In this document: piece after piece, positions 53,087-62,571 of the stretch
How the letters are laid out: each line of letters opens with the position of its first letter
Position numbering within the stretch: the stretch's first letter is position 1
Origin: Streptomyces aculeolatus
Lineage (GTDB): Bacteria; Actinomycetota; Actinomycetes; Streptomycetales; Streptomycetaceae
Length of the DNA: 64,000 nucleotides
Reading direction: 5' to 3'
NCBI RefSeq assembly: GCF_020400605.1
Contig: NZ_JAINRD010000003.1
Location: forward strand, 372,001 to 436,000
Made by a program: the position numbers and the translations under genes
The notes under the pieces: generated by a model
Told to the model about the DNA's origin: nothing
Databases searched by the model: none
The model's input: the letters and a program-made list of their open reading frames with translations, nothing else

Positions 53087-53106
53087 CATATCGTCCGGGT
53101 ATGGAA
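53087..53106. promoter_or_regulatory. VanR-box-like element upstream of the vanR remnant
   Basis: ACATATCGTCCGGGTATGG closely matches the element before vanH, ACATATCGCCGGGGTATGG (17 of 19). It lies 16 bp before the vanR remnant start codon and about 95 bp before vanK. Confidence 0.6.
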
Positions 53107-53146
53107 AACCGCCCGTCCGTCCTACCTGCCGGTAGCTTGTCGTCGG

Positions 53147-53199
53147 CGTATCGAAAACGCCATACGCGCCGGCAACACCGCGCTGCCTTGACTGGACCC
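53147..53199 (+). promoter_or_regulatory. vanK promoter, VanR-type, leaderless
   Basis: CGTATCGAAAACGCCATACG leads into CCGGCAACACCGCGCTGCC, then TTGACT (53188-53193), 6 nt and ATG 53200. The same block precedes murF and vanH. The exact 6-nt gap implies that transcription starts at the A of the start codon. Confidence 0.75.
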
Positions 53200-54399
53200 A
53201 TGTCCTCCAGCGAGCCGGGCCGAACCGCACATCGACAGGGGCCGTGGGCCGCGGGCGCGAGCCTGGCCGTCCGGCCGATCACCTCCGCCGAGCACCTGGC
53301 GTTCGTACGGCGGCAGCGGTCGGTCAGCTTCCTGCAGACCCCGGCGTGGGGCCGGGTCAAGACCGAGTGGCGCAGCGAGTCCCTCGGCTGGTACGACGGC
53401 CGCGAGCTGGTCGGCGCCGGGCTCGTCCTGCACCGCCCGGTACCGCGGCTCGACCGCTACACGCTGGCCTACGTACCCGAGGGCCCCGCCGTCGACTGGA
53501 CCGGCGACGTCGGCGCGTGGCTCGACCCGCTGGCCGCCCGCCTCAGGGCGCACGGTGCGTTCGCGATCCGGCTCGGCCCCCCGGTGCGTACGAGCACCTG
53601 GAGCGCCGGCCAGGTCAAGGAGGGCCTCGCCGACCCGCGCATCAGCCGGTTCACCGAGATGCCGGGGCACTGGGCCGACCCGGTGGGCGCCCACGTGACG
53701 GACCGGCTCCGGGACGCCGGCTGGCTGCCGCAGAGCCCCGAGGACGGCTTCGGGACCGGGCACCCGCAGTTCAAGTTCGAGATACCGCTGACCGGCAGGA
53801 CCGAGGACGACGTGCTCACAGGCATGAACCAGCAGTGGCGCCGCAACATCAAGAAGGCGGCCAAGGCGGGCGTCGAGGTCACGGCCGGCGAAGGCCCCGG
53901 GGACCTCGCGGCGTTCCACGCCCTGTACGCCCACACCGCCGAGCGCGACCGCTTCACACCGCGGCCGCTGCGCTACTTCGAGACCATGTTCGCGGCGCTG
54001 GGCGCCGAGGACCCCGGGCGGATCAGGCTCTACCTGGCCCGGCACGAGGGCGACCTGGTCGCCGCCGCCGTCCTGGTCCGCGTGGGAGCCCACGCGGTGT
54101 ACGCCTACGGCGCCTCGTCCACCGGCAAACGCGAGGTGCGCGGCTCCAACGCCTGCCAGTGGGCGATGATCCGCGACTCCCTGGCGGCCGGCTGCGACGT
54201 CTACGACCTGCGCGGCATCACCCCCACCCTGGACGCGGACGACCCGCACGCCGGGCTGATCAAGTTCAAGGCCGGCACCGGCGGCCAGGCCGTGCGGTAC
54301 GTCGGCGAGTGGGATCTGCCGCTGCGGCCGGTGGTCTACCGGGCCTTCGGCCTCTACCTGAAGCGGCGCGAGTCCGCCAGGCGGCGGGGGCGGGCATGA
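53200..54399 (+). CDS. vanK: FemABX family aminoacyltransferase VanK
   Basis: The 399-aa FemX-like enzyme adds the first residue of the interpeptide bridge (Gly in Streptomyces) to lipid II, using aminoacyl-tRNA. It has a duplicated GNAT fold: SFLQTPAWGRVKTEWRSES near residue 45 and, in the second half, MNQQWRRNIKKAAKAGVEV near 210 and YDLRGITPTLDADDPHAGLIKFKAGTGG near 335. VanK is needed in Streptomyces because the housekeeping FemX does not accept precursors ending in D-Lac. ATG 53200 is fixed by the promoter geometry. It is divergent from the vanR remnant/vanS. Confidence 0.93.
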   Translation: MSSSEPGRTAHRQGPWAAGASLAVRPITSAEHLAFVRRQRSVSFLQTPAWGRVKTEWRSESLGWYDGRELVGAGLVLHRPVPRLDRYTLAYVPEGPAVDWTGDVGAWLDPLAARLRAHGAFAIRLGPPVRTSTWSAGQVKEGLADPRISRFTEMPGHWADPVGAHVTDRLRDAGWLPQSPEDGFGTGHPQFKFEIPLTGRTEDDVLTGMNQQWRRNIKKAAKAGVEVTAGEGPGDLAAFHALYAHTAERDRFTPRPLRYFETMFAALGAEDPGRIRLYLARHEGDLVAAAVLVRVGAHAVYAYGASSTGKREVRGSNACQWAMIRDSLAAGCDVYDLRGITPTLDADDPHAGLIKFKAGTGGQAVRYVGEWDLPLRPVVYRAFGLYLKRRESARRRGRA

Positions 54400-54511
54400 G
54401 CCGGGTCCGGATCCCCGGCCCGGGCCCGGCTGCGGCTCGCCCCCTGGCATGACGCGGCCGTCCGGAGGGCGGCGGCGGGACGGCGCGCATGCCCCGGCCC
54501 GCCCCGCCCGG

Positions 54512-55936
54512 CTACGCGAGCGCGGCGGCGACCTCGTCGAGGCCCGCGGCCCGGGAGCCCTTGACGAGCACCACGTCGCCGGCGGCGAGGTTGCCGCGCA
54601 GCCAGTCAACCGCGGCGCCGTTGCCGGCCAGCGCCACCGCCCCGGTGCCCGCGCCGTCGGCGATCGGCCGGGCGGCCTCGCCGACCGCGAGCACCAGGTC
54701 GGCCCGGGAGGCGGCGTACGCGCCGACGGCGCGGTGCTCGGCGTCGCTCTCCTCGCCCAGCTCCAGCATCTCGCCGAGGACCGCGATGCGGCGCCGGCCC
54801 TCGATCGCCGACAGCGCGTCCAGGGCCGCGCGGGTGGAGTCGGGGTTGGCGTTGTACGAGTCGTTGAGCAGCGTCGCGCCGCCGGCGAGGTCGCGCGGCT
54901 CCATGCGCCACTTCGACAGCGACGTCGCGGCCAGTCCCTGCGCCGCGACGTCGAGGGGCAGCCCGGCCGCCAGTCCCGCGGCCGCGGCGGCGGAGGCGTT
55001 CAGCGCCTGGTGGGCGCCCACGAGCGGCAGCGCGACGCGGGCTGAGGCGGTGGCGGTGCGCAGCGTGAACGACGGCCGGCCGCGCTCGTCGAGCGCCAGG
55101 TCGAGCACCCGCACGTCGGCGTGCTCCGCCCGGCCGAAGGTCAGCACCGGGCCGTCGGTGAGCGCGCGCATCGCGGCGACCCTTGGGTCGTCGGCGTTGA
55201 GGACGGCCGTGCCGCCGGGCGCCAGCCCTCGTACCAGCTCGCCCTTGGCCTCGGCGATGGCCGCGCGCGAGCCGAACTCGCCGAGGTGGGCCTGGCCGAC
55301 GTTGAGGACGACGGCGATGTCGGGCGCCACCAGGGCGGTCAGCGCGGCGATGTCGCCGACGCGGCGGGCTCCCATCTCGAGGACGAGGAACCGGGTGCCC
55401 AGGTCGGCGCGGAGCATGGTCAGCGGCACGCCGAGTTCGTTGTTGAGCGAGCCGGCGGTGGCGGTCGTCAGCGCCTCGCCCGACAGCACGGCCGCCAGCA
55501 GGTCCTTGGTGCTGGTCTTGCCCTGGGAGCCGGTCACCCCGGCCACGGTCAGCCCGCGGCGCAGCCGGGCGACGACGTGGACGGCGAGTGCCTGCAGGGC
55601 CGCCTGGACGTCCTCGACGACGACGGTGGGCAGCGGGGTGGGCCGGGAGCCGAGCACGGCGACCACCCCGGCCCGGCCGGCCTGCCCCGCGTAGTCGTGG
55701 CCGTCGACGTGCTCCCCGGCGAAGGCGACGAAGAGGCCGCCCGGTTCGGCCTGCCGGCCGTCGAGCACGGCGGGGGCGGTCACCGTCACGGCGCCGTCGC
55801 CCTCGACCGTGCCGCCGACGACCGCGGCGATCTCGCGGATGCCGAGCGGAACGACGCCCGCGCGGCGCGGGAGCCGGGGAGCGGGGGCGAGGCCGGAGAG
55901 GTAGAGGTAGGAGGAGGCTGGTTCGCTGTTGGTCAC
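54512..55936 (-). CDS. murF: MurF-type UDP-MurNAc-tripeptide:D-Ala-D-Ala(D-Lac) ligase, van-associated copy
   Basis: The 474-aa Mur ligase has an N-terminal domain starting [19 protein letters not shown] loop [18 protein letters not shown] near residue 125, [10 protein letters not shown], and [17 protein letters not shown] in the C-terminal domain. The GTG at 55936 is chosen because TTGGCT lies exactly 6 nt upstream within the same promoter block as vanK and vanH. Other starts inside the frame lack this support. A second MurF under a van promoter probably favours joining D-Ala-D-Lac to the tripeptide. A housekeeping murF is expected elsewhere in the genome. Confidence 0.88.
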   Translation of the reverse strand: MTNSEPASSYLYLSGLAPAPRLPRRAGVVPLGIREIAAVVGGTVEGDGAVTVTAPAVLDGRQAEPGGLFVAFAGEHVDGHDYAGQAGRAGVVAVLGSRPTPLPTVVVEDVQAALQALAVHVVARLRRGLTVAGVTGSQGKTSTKDLLAAVLSGEALTTATAGSLNNELGVPLTMLRADLGTRFLVLEMGARRVGDIAALTALVAPDIAVVLNVGQAHLGEFGSRAAIAEAKGELVRGLAPGGTAVLNADDPRVAAMRALTDGPVLTFGRAEHADVRVLDLALDERGRPSFTLRTATASARVALPLVGAHQALNASAAAAAGLAAGLPLDVAAQGLAATSLSKWRMEPRDLAGGATLLNDSYNANPDSTRAALDALSAIEGRRRIAVLGEMLELGEESDAEHRAVGAYAASRADLVLAVGEAARPIADGAGTGAVALAGNGAAVDWLRGNLAAGDVVLVKGSRAAGLDEVAAALA

Positions 55937-55942
55937 GAATCC

Positions 55943-56002
55943 AGCCAAGGCAGTGCGGTGTTGCGTGCGCGTATGCGGATTTCGATATGCCGGCGATATG
56001 CC
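55943..56002 (-). promoter_or_regulatory. murF promoter, VanR-type, leaderless
   Basis: On the minus strand, CATATCGCCGGCATATCG, then AAATCCGCATACGCGC, ACGCAACACCGCACTGCC and TTGGCT (55948-55943), followed by 6 nt and GTG 55936. It matches the vanK and vanH promoters along its length. Confidence 0.75.
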
Positions 56003-56022
56003 GCCGGCCCCGACCCGGCGGT

Positions 56023-56088
56023 AACATATCGCCGGGGTATGGGAATCAGCATACGCTCCGGCAACACCGCGCCCCGTTGGCTGTAGGC
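56023..56088 (+). promoter_or_regulatory. vanH promoter, VanR-type, leaderless
   Basis: ACATATCGCCGGGGTATGG, then GAATCAGCATACGCTCCGG, CAACACCGCGCCCCG and TTGGCT (56077-56082), followed by 6 nt and ATG 56089. It is back to back with the murF promoter in a 152-bp gap. Confidence 0.75.
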
Positions 56089-57099
56089 ATGACCTACAGC
56101 GAACCGGCAGGAGCGGCTTCTCCCTCGGCAGTCGCCACTGCGGGTATCACCTTCTACGGCTGCGGGCGCGACGAGGAATTGCTGGTCCGGGAAATGGCGC
56201 CCCGCCTGGGCGTGGTGCCGACCCTCACCGAGGCGGCGGTATCCGAGGACAACGCGGAACTGGCCCGCGGAAACCGGTGCATCAGCGTCGGCCACAAGAC
56301 CCGGATCACCGAATCCGCTCTTCTCGCGCTCAGCAGGGCCGGCGTCGCGTACATCTCGACGAGGAGCATCGGATGCAACCACATCGATGTCGCGTACGCG
56401 GAGCGCGTCGGGATCTCCGTGGGAAACGTCGCCTATTCGCCCGACAGCGTGGCCGACTACACCCTGATGCTCATGCTGATGGCGGTGCGGCACGCGAAAT
56501 CCACCCTCCGTCGCGCAGATGTCCACGACTACAGGCTCCATGACGTACGCGGGAGGGAACTCCGCGATCTGACGGTCGGGGTCGTGGGCACAGGACGCAT
56601 CGGCGCGGCGGTCATGGACCGGCTGCGGGGCTTCGGCTGCCGGATCCTGGCCCACGACACCCGTCCCGGCACCGCCGCGGACTACGTTCCCCTCGACGAA
56701 CTGCTGCGGCTGAGCGACATCGTGACGCTCCATACACCGCTCACCCCGGACACCCACCACCTCCTCGACCGCCGGCGCATCGGGCAGATGAAGCGCGGCG
56801 CCGTCGTCGTCAACACCGGACGCGGTGCCCTCCTCGACACCGGGGCCCTGCTGCCGGCGCTGGAGGACGGCAGGCTGGGCGGCGCCGCCCTGGACGTCCT
56901 CGAAGGCGAGGAAGGCGTCTTCTACGCCGACCGCCGGAACAACCCCCCGGACAGCGGGCCGTTGCCGCGGCTGAAGGAGCTGCCGAACGTATTCGTCAGC
57001 CCGCACACCGCGTACTACACGGACCATGCCCTGAGCGACACGGTCGAGAACTCCCTCATCAACTGCCTTGAATTCGAAAGCAGGAACCAGCGTGGCTAG
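56089..57099 (+). CDS. vanH: D-lactate dehydrogenase VanH
   Basis: The 336-aa D-2-hydroxyacid dehydrogenase reduces pyruvate to D-lactate for the resistance depsipeptide. It has [20 protein letters not shown] near residue 90, the Rossmann motif [17 protein letters not shown] near 160, [14 protein letters not shown] with the substrate Arg, a Glu in LDVLEGEEG and the catalytic His in [12 protein letters not shown]. Start ATG 56089 is set by the leaderless promoter. Its stop overlaps the vanA GTG by 8 bp, so vanH, vanA and vanX form one coupled operon. Confidence 0.95.
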   Translation: MTYSEPAGAASPSAVATAGITFYGCGRDEELLVREMAPRLGVVPTLTEAAVSEDNAELARGNRCISVGHKTRITESALLALSRAGVAYISTRSIGCNHIDVAYAERVGISVGNVAYSPDSVADYTLMLMLMAVRHAKSTLRRADVHDYRLHDVRGRELRDLTVGVVGTGRIGAAVMDRLRGFGCRILAHDTRPGTAADYVPLDELLRLSDIVTLHTPLTPDTHHLLDRRRIGQMKRGAVVVNTGRGALLDTGALLPALEDGRLGGAALDVLEGEEGVFYADRRNNPPDSGPLPRLKELPNVFVSPHTAYYTDHALSDTVENSLINCLEFESRNQRG

Positions 57100-58132
57100 G
57101 CTCAAGGTCGGCATCCTCTTCGGGGGCTGCTCGGAAGAACACCCCGTCTCCGTGAAGTCCGCGCAGGAGGTCGCCCGGAATCTCGACCCCGGGAAGTACC
57201 AGCCCTTCTACGTGGGGATCACGCGGAACGGCGCCTGGAAGCTCTGCGACGGCCCCGGCCCGGACTGGGAGGACAGCAGCTGCCGTCCGGCGCTGCTGTC
57301 ACCGGACCGCGGCGTGGGCGGGCTGCTCGTACTGGAGCAGGGACGGTACGGAACGGTCGGCCTGGACGTCGTCCTGCCCGTGCTGCACGGCAAGCTCGGC
57401 GAGGACGGCGCGATACAGGGGCTGCTGGAGCTGTCCGGCATCCCCTACGCGGGCTGTGACATCCAGAGTTCCGCTCTGTGCATGGACAAATCGCTTGCCT
57501 ACGGGGTCGCCAGGAGCGCGGGAATCGCCACGCCGAACTTCTGGACCGTCACGGCCGACGATGTCGTCGACCCCGACCTGCTGCCGTATCCCGTCTTCGT
57601 CAAGCCGGCCCGTTCCGGCTCGTCCTTCGGCGTCAGCAAGGTCTCCCGGCCGGAGGAACTGCCGGGTGCGGTGAAGACCGCCCGGCAGTACGACTCGAAG
57701 GTGCTGATCGAGGAGGCGGTGGCGGGCAGCGAGGTGGGGTGCGCCATTCTGGGCGACGATCCGGATCTGTTCGCGGGAGAGGTGGACCGGATCGCGCTGT
57801 CGCACGGCTTCTTCAAGATCCATCAGGAGGAGGATCCGGAGAGCGGTTCGGAGAACTCCACGCCCATCGTTCCCGCCGACATTCCGGCGGAGTCGCGCTC
57901 GCTCGTCCGGGAAACCGCGAAGGCCGTGTACCGCGCCCTGGGATGCAGGGGACTCGCGCGGGTCGACCTGTTCCTCACGGACGACGGGAAAGCGGTACTC
58001 AACGAGGTCAACACCCTTCCCGGTATGACCTCCTACAGCCGGTATCCGAGGATGATGGCGGCCGCGGGTGTGCCGCTCTCCGAGGTGATCGACCGGACGA
58101 TAGCGCTCGCGCTGGCGGGGAACACCCGGTGA
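57092..58132 (+). CDS. vanA: D-alanine--D-lactate ligase VanA
   Basis: The 346-aa ATP-grasp enzyme has VGILFGGCSEEHPVSVKSA at the start, FVKPARSGSSFGVSKV near residue 180 for ATP, and an omega-loop of the VanA type (FFKIHQEEDPESGSENSTPI). That loop has the His and the GSENS element of D-Ala:D-Lac ligases rather than the Tyr of Ddl. The C-terminal metal site reads RVDLFLTDDGKAVLNEVNTLPG. It makes D-Ala-D-Lac, which binds glycopeptides poorly. GTG start within GTGGCTAG. Confidence 0.95.
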   Translation: MARLKVGILFGGCSEEHPVSVKSAQEVARNLDPGKYQPFYVGITRNGAWKLCDGPGPDWEDSSCRPALLSPDRGVGGLLVLEQGRYGTVGLDVVLPVLHGKLGEDGAIQGLLELSGIPYAGCDIQSSALCMDKSLAYGVARSAGIATPNFWTVTADDVVDPDLLPYPVFVKPARSGSSFGVSKVSRPEELPGAVKTARQYDSKVLIEEAVAGSEVGCAILGDDPDLFAGEVDRIALSHGFFKIHQEEDPESGSENSTPIVPADIPAESRSLVRETAKAVYRALGCRGLARVDLFLTDDGKAVLNEVNTLPGMTSYSRYPRMMAAAGVPLSEVIDRTIALALAGNTR

Positions 58133-58737
58133 ACGCCGACTTCGCCTTCCTGGACGAGCTCGTTCCCGGGCTGCGCTGGGACGCCAAGTACGCCACCTGG
58201 GACAACTTCACCGGGAAACCGGTGGACGGGTACCTGGTCAATCGCATCGCCGGCACCAGGGCCCTGTGCGCGGCGCTGGGCAGGGTGCGCGAGAAGGCCG
58301 AGTCCCGCGGGTTCGGTCTGCTCCTCTGGGACGGCTACCGCCCGCAGCGGGCCGTGGACTGCTTTCTGCGCTGGTCGGAACAGCCGGAGGACGGACGCAC
58401 CAAGCAGCGGCACTACCCCCGTATCGGCAGGGCCGAGATGTTCGAGCGGGGTTACGTCGCCGCCAGGTCGGGCCACAGCCGGGGCAGCACCGTCGACCTC
58501 ACGCTCTACCGCCTGGACACCGGTGAACTCGCCCGCATGGGCGGCGGCCACGACCTGATGGATCCCCTTTCGCACCATGGCGCGGCCGGGATCGCGCAGG
58601 ACGAGGCGGGAAACCGCGCGCACCTCCGCTCCCTGATGGAGACGTGCGGCTTCAGCTCCTACGCGTGCGAGTGGTGGCACTACACGCTGACCGACGAGCC
58701 CTACCCGGACACCTACTTCGACTTCCCCGTGGGGTAG
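58129..58737 (+). CDS. vanX: D-Ala-D-Ala dipeptidase VanX
   Basis: The 202-aa zinc dipeptidase destroys normal D-Ala-D-Ala. It carries the zinc ligands His116 and Asp123 in SGHSRGSTVD and His184 in CEWWHYT, the catalytic Glu181, and Arg71 in WDGYRPQRA; the numbering equals that of classical VanX. GTG 58129 overlaps the vanA stop (GTGA). With VanH and VanA this completes the high-level resistance set. No vanY or vanJ is present next to it. Confidence 0.95.
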   Translation: MNADFAFLDELVPGLRWDAKYATWDNFTGKPVDGYLVNRIAGTRALCAALGRVREKAESRGFGLLLWDGYRPQRAVDCFLRWSEQPEDGRTKQRHYPRIGRAEMFERGYVAARSGHSRGSTVDLTLYRLDTGELARMGGGHDLMDPLSHHGAAGIAQDEAGNRAHLRSLMETCGFSSYACEWWHYTLTDEPYPDTYFDFPVG

Positions 58738-58747
58738 GGCCGCCGCC

Positions 58748-58813
58748 TTGACAGTGCCCGCTCCGAACCGGCAGAGTTTCCGTTATTCAGAAGGAGACTT
58801 CCGAGATACGGAA
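58748..58813 (+). promoter_or_regulatory. hyi promoter with two class B operators
   Basis: TTGACA (58748-58753), an 18-bp spacer and CAGAGT (58772-58777) form the promoter. Directly after it are TTCCG-TTATT-CAGAA (58778-58792) and the perfect TTCCG-AGATA-CGGAA (58799-58813). Their centres are 21 bp apart, two helical turns. The first covers the expected start site. Confidence 0.75.
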
Positions 58814-58830
58814 GGAGCGTGGAACCTCTC

Positions 58831-59652
58831 ATGGGCTTCGGCGACCAGCGCTTCACAGTGAACCTCTCGATCCTGTTCACCGAGCTTCCGCTGCTCGAAC
58901 GGCCGGCCGCGGCTGCCGCGGCCGGCTTCGACGCCGTCGAGCTGTGGTGGCCGTGGCCCGACGCGCCCGTCCCCGAGCGGGCGGAGCTGGACGCCCTGCG
59001 GACCGCGCTGGACGAGGCCGGCACCCGGCTGACCGGGCTCAACTTCTACGCCGGCCGGCTGCCGGGCCCGGACCGCGGGGCGCTCTCCGTACCCGGCGCC
59101 GAGTCCGAGCGGTTCCGCGCCAACCTCGACGTCGCCGCCGGCTTCGCCGCCGCCACCGGCTGCACCGCGCTCAACGCCCTCTACGGCAACCGCGTCGAGG
59201 GCGTCACCGCCGCCGAGCAGGACCTGCTGGCGCTGGAGAACCTGGTGCTCGCCGCCCGCGCGGCCGACCGGGCCGGCGCCGTCCTGCTGATCGAGGCGCT
59301 CAACGAACCCGAGTCCCCGCACTACCCGCTGCTCGACGCGGCGGCGGCGGTCGCGGTGGCCGACAGGGTCGACGCCGCGTCCGGGCTGGGCAACGCCCGC
59401 TTCCTGATGGACCTCTACCACCTGTCGATGAACGGCGCCGACCTGGAGGGGGCCATCGACGCCCACGCGGGACGCACCGGCCACGTCCAGATCGCCGACA
59501 ACCCCGGCCGCGGCGCGCCCGGCACCGGCTCGCTGCCGCTGGCCGCGCTGCTGGACCGGCTGGCCGCGGCGGGGTACGACGGTCACGTGGGCCTGGAGTA
59601 CAAGCCGGGCGACCGGCCGAGCGCCGACTCCTTCGGCTGGCTCCCCCGCTGA
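58831..59652 (+). CDS. hyi: Hydroxypyruvate isomerase
   Basis: The 273-aa TIM-barrel enzyme interconverts hydroxypyruvate and tartronate semialdehyde. It opens RFTVNLSILFTELPLLERP, typical of Hyi, with GFDAVELWWPWP near residue 32, LIEALNEPESPHYPL near 155 (metal-binding Glu), MDLYHLSMNGADL and GLEYKPGDRPSADSFGWL at the end. ATG 58831 is chosen on similarity; GTG 58819 is in frame, and the AAGGAG at 58812-58817 is ill-placed for either. It is followed 69 bp later by the tartronate semialdehyde reductase gene. Confidence 0.9.
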   Translation: MGFGDQRFTVNLSILFTELPLLERPAAAAAAGFDAVELWWPWPDAPVPERAELDALRTALDEAGTRLTGLNFYAGRLPGPDRGALSVPGAESERFRANLDVAAGFAAATGCTALNALYGNRVEGVTAAEQDLLALENLVLAARAADRAGAVLLIEALNEPESPHYPLLDAAAAVAVADRVDAASGLGNARFLMDLYHLSMNGADLEGAIDAHAGRTGHVQIADNPGRGAPGTGSLPLAALLDRLAAAGYDGHVGLEYKPGDRPSADSFGWLPR

Positions 59653-59721
59653 CCGGCGCCCCCTTCCGTACGCCCGCGCCCGCCCCGGCACCCCCGGCCA
59701 GAGCAGAAAGGCACCACCTCC

Positions 59722-60654
59722 ATGACCACCGACTCCCCGGCCCCCGGGGCCGACCGCGCCGACCGGGCCGACCGGCCGTCGATCGCCTGGATCGGCCTCG
59801 GCATCATGGGCTCGCCCATGTCCGAGAACCTGCTCGCGGCGGGCTACCCGGTCACCGGCTACACCCTGGAGCAGGACAAGCTCGACCGGCTGGCCAAGGC
59901 CGGCGGCACGGCCGCCGGCTCGATCGCCGAGGCCGTCGCGGACGCGGACGTGATCATCACGATGGTCCCCGCGTCGCCGCAGGTCGAGGCCGTCGCGTAC
60001 GGGCCCGAGGGCATCCTGGCGCACGCCCGGCAAGGGGCGCTGCTCGTCGACATGTCGTCGATCACCCCGCAGACCTCCGTGGACCTGGCGGCGAACGCCG
60101 CCGAGCGCGGGATCCGGGTGCTCGACGCCCCGGTCTCGGGCGGCGAGGCCGGGGCGGTCGAGGCGGTGCTCTCCATCATGGTCGGCGGCGAGCAGGCCGA
60201 CTTCGAGCGGGCCCGGCCTGTCTTCGAGGCGCTGGGCAGGACGATCGTGCACTGCGGCCCGCACGGCGCCGGCCAGACGGTCAAGGCGGCCAACCAGCTG
60301 ATCGTCGCGGTCAACATCCAGGCGTGCGCCGAGGCCGTGGTCTTCCTGGAGAAGTCCGGCGTGGACCTGCGGGCGGCGCTCGACGTCCTCGGCGGCGGCC
60401 TGGCCGGCTCCACCGTGCTGGCCCGCAAGAAGGACAACTTCCTGGACCGCGACTTCCGGCCCGGCTTCCGCATCGACCTGCACCACAAGGACATGGGCAT
60501 CGTCACGGACGCCGCCCGCAACGTCGGCGCGGCGCTCCCGGTCGGCGCACTGGTCGCCCAACTCGTCGCCGCCCTGCGCGAACAGGGCGACGGCGGCCTG
60601 GACCACTCGGCCCTGCTCCGCGGCGTGGACCGCCTCTCCGGCGGCGAGGTCTGA
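59722..60654 (+). CDS. glxR: Tartronate semialdehyde reductase (2-hydroxy-3-oxopropionate reductase)
   Basis: The 310-aa beta-hydroxyacid dehydrogenase has a short ADRADRADR repeat near its N-terminus, the Rossmann loop AWIGLGIMGSPMSENLL, DAPVSGGEAGAVEA (substrate-binding Ser/Gly block) near 133 and the catalytic Lys in GQTVKAANQLIV near 190. It reduces tartronate semialdehyde to glycerate. With Gcl and Hyi it forms the glyoxylate-to-glycerate pathway. Confidence 0.93.
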   Translation: MTTDSPAPGADRADRADRPSIAWIGLGIMGSPMSENLLAAGYPVTGYTLEQDKLDRLAKAGGTAAGSIAEAVADADVIITMVPASPQVEAVAYGPEGILAHARQGALLVDMSSITPQTSVDLAANAAERGIRVLDAPVSGGEAGAVEAVLSIMVGGEQADFERARPVFEALGRTIVHCGPHGAGQTVKAANQLIVAVNIQACAEAVVFLEKSGVDLRAALDVLGGGLAGSTVLARKKDNFLDRDFRPGFRIDLHHKDMGIVTDAARNVGAALPVGALVAQLVAALREQGDGGLDHSALLRGVDRLSGGEV

Positions 60655-60702
60655 CGCGTACGGGACGAAGGCAGCCGGGGTACGGCCCCCGCGCCGGAGG
60701 GA

Positions 60703-60740
60703 GGACGGCCCCCGTCCCCCGTCCGGGGCGGGGGCCGTCC
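60703..60740. terminator. Bidirectional terminator between glxR and gcl
   Basis: GGACGGCCCCCG (60703-60714) pairs exactly with CGGGGGCCGTCC (60729-60740) over a 14-nt loop, in the 103 bp between two convergent genes. Confidence 0.75.
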
Positions 60741-60757
60741 GTTCGGGGGGGCGGGGG

Positions 60758-62545
60758 TCAGCTCTTCAGGGGCAGGATCGACGTGGGGGCGTGCCACGGC
60801 TCGGTGGCCTGCTCCTCCCACTCGCGTACGTCGCTGATGTCCGCCGTGGTGCTCATGGAGATGTTGGTGATCCGCTCCAGGATCGCCTCCACCACCACCG
60901 GCACCCGGTGCTCCGCCGCGAGCCGCCGCGCCCGCGCGAACGCCGCGCCCAGCTCGCCCGGCTCCGTCACCCGGATCGCCTTGCAGCCCAGCCCCTCGGC
61001 GACCTTGACGTGGTCGACGCCGTAGCCGCCCAGCTCGGGCGAGTTGACGTTCTCGAACTCCAGGTTGACCTGGAAGTCCATGTCCAGGCCCAGCTGCGCC
61101 TGCCGGATGAGGCCGAGATAGGAGTTGTTGACGAGCACCTGCACGTACGGGATGCGGTGCTGTGCGCCGACCGCCAGCTCCTCCACGAGGAACTGGAAGT
61201 CGTAGTCCCCGGAGAGCCCGACGACCAGCGCGTCGGGCTCGGCGGTGGCGACGCCGAGTGCGGCGGGCACGGTCCAGCCGAGGGGTCCGGCCTGGCCGCA
61301 GTTGATCCAGTGCCGGGGCCGGTAGACGTGGAGCATCTGGGCGCCGGCGATCTGGGAGAGGCCGATGGCGGTGACGTAGCGGGTGCCGGGGCCGAAGGCC
61401 TTGTTCATCTCCTCGTAGACCCGCTGCGGCTTCATCGGTACGTCGTCGAAGTGCGTGCGGCGCTGGAGCCGCGCCTTGCGCTCCTGGGTGGCGGCGGCCC
61501 ACGCGGCGCGGTCCGGCAGCCGGCCGGCGGCGCGCCGGTCGCGGGCGGCCTCGGTGAACAGCCGCAGCGCGGCGCCGGCGTCGGAGGCGATGCCGTAGTC
61601 GGGGGCGAAGATCCGGCCGATCTGGGTGGGTTCGACGTCGACGTGGACGAAGGTGCGGCCCTCGGTGTAGACGTCGAGCCGGTAGCCGGTGTGGCGGTTG
61701 GCCCAGCGGTTGCCGATGCCGAGGACGAAGTCGGCGGCGAGGAAGTTCTCGTTGCCGTAGCGGTGGGAGGTCTGGAGGCCGACCATGCCGGCGTTGAGCG
61801 GGTGGTCGTCGGGGAGGGCGCCCCAGCCCATCAGGGTCGGCACGACGGGCGTGCCGGTCAGCTCCGCGAACTCCACCAGCTCCGCGCAGGCGTCGGCGCC
61901 GATGACCCCGCCGCCGGCGACGATCAGCGGCCGCTCGGCGGCGCACAGCATCGCGACGGCCTTCTCGGCCTGCGCGCGGGTGGCGGCGGGCCGGTGCACG
62001 GGCAGCGGCTCGTACGTGTCCGGGTCGAACTCGATCTCGGTGAGCTGGACATCGGTGGGCAGGTCCACGAGGACGGGCCCGGGGCGGCCCGAGCGCATCA
62101 GGTGGAACGCCTGCTGGAAGACCCCGGGCACCTGGGCGGCCTGGAGCACCGTGGTGGCCTTCTTGGTGACGGGGGTGGCGATGGCGGCGATGTCGACGGC
62201 CTGGAAGTCCTCCTTGTGCAGCACGGGCGTGGGCGCCTGCCCCGTGATGCACAGGATCGGGATCGAGTCGCCCGTCGCCGAGTACAGCCCGGTGATCATG
62301 TCGGTGCCCGCGGGGCCCGACGTGCCGATGCACACGCCGATGTTGCCGGGCGCGGCGCGGGTGTAGCCCTCGGCCATGTGCGAGGCGCCCTCGACGTGCC
62401 GCGCGAGTACGTGGCCGATGCCGCCGGCGGCTCTGAGGGCCGCGTAGAACGGGTTGATCGCCGCTCCCGGGACGCCGAACGCGACCCGGACGCCTTCCTT
62501 CTTGAGTATCTCCACCGCCGCGCGCGCGGCTGTCATACGAGGCAT
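60758..62545 (-). CDS. gcl: Glyoxylate carboligase (tartronate-semialdehyde synthase)
   Basis: The 595-aa ThDP enzyme joins two glyoxylates to tartronate semialdehyde plus CO2. It has [15 protein letters not shown] near residue 25, [16 protein letters not shown] (where most ThDP enzymes have a catalytic Glu, Gcl has Val, as here in RHVEGA), [17 protein letters not shown], a C-terminal ThDP site [10 protein letters not shown] and [15 protein letters not shown] 62545 is used; a GTG three codons earlier is possible. The convergent hyi-glxR operon supplies the next enzymes, and all share class B operators. Confidence 0.95.
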   Translation of the reverse strand: MPRMTAARAAVEILKKEGVRVAFGVPGAAINPFYAALRAAGGIGHVLARHVEGASHMAEGYTRAAPGNIGVCIGTSGPAGTDMITGLYSATGDSIPILCITGQAPTPVLHKEDFQAVDIAAIATPVTKKATTVLQAAQVPGVFQQAFHLMRSGRPGPVLVDLPTDVQLTEIEFDPDTYEPLPVHRPAATRAQAEKAVAMLCAAERPLIVAGGGVIGADACAELVEFAELTGTPVVPTLMGWGALPDDHPLNAGMVGLQTSHRYGNENFLAADFVLGIGNRWANRHTGYRLDVYTEGRTFVHVDVEPTQIGRIFAPDYGIASDAGAALRLFTEAARDRRAAGRLPDRAAWAAATQERKARLQRRTHFDDVPMKPQRVYEEMNKAFGPGTRYVTAIGLSQIAGAQMLHVYRPRHWINCGQAGPLGWTVPAALGVATAEPDALVVGLSGDYDFQFLVEELAVGAQHRIPYVQVLVNNSYLGLIRQAQLGLDMDFQVNLEFENVNSPELGGYGVDHVKVAEGLGCKAIRVTEPGELGAAFARARRLAAEHRVPVVVEAILERITNISMSTTADISDVREWEEQATEPWHAPTSILPLKS

Positions 62546-62571
62546 CGCGTGCACCTGCTCTTCTCAGTCTT

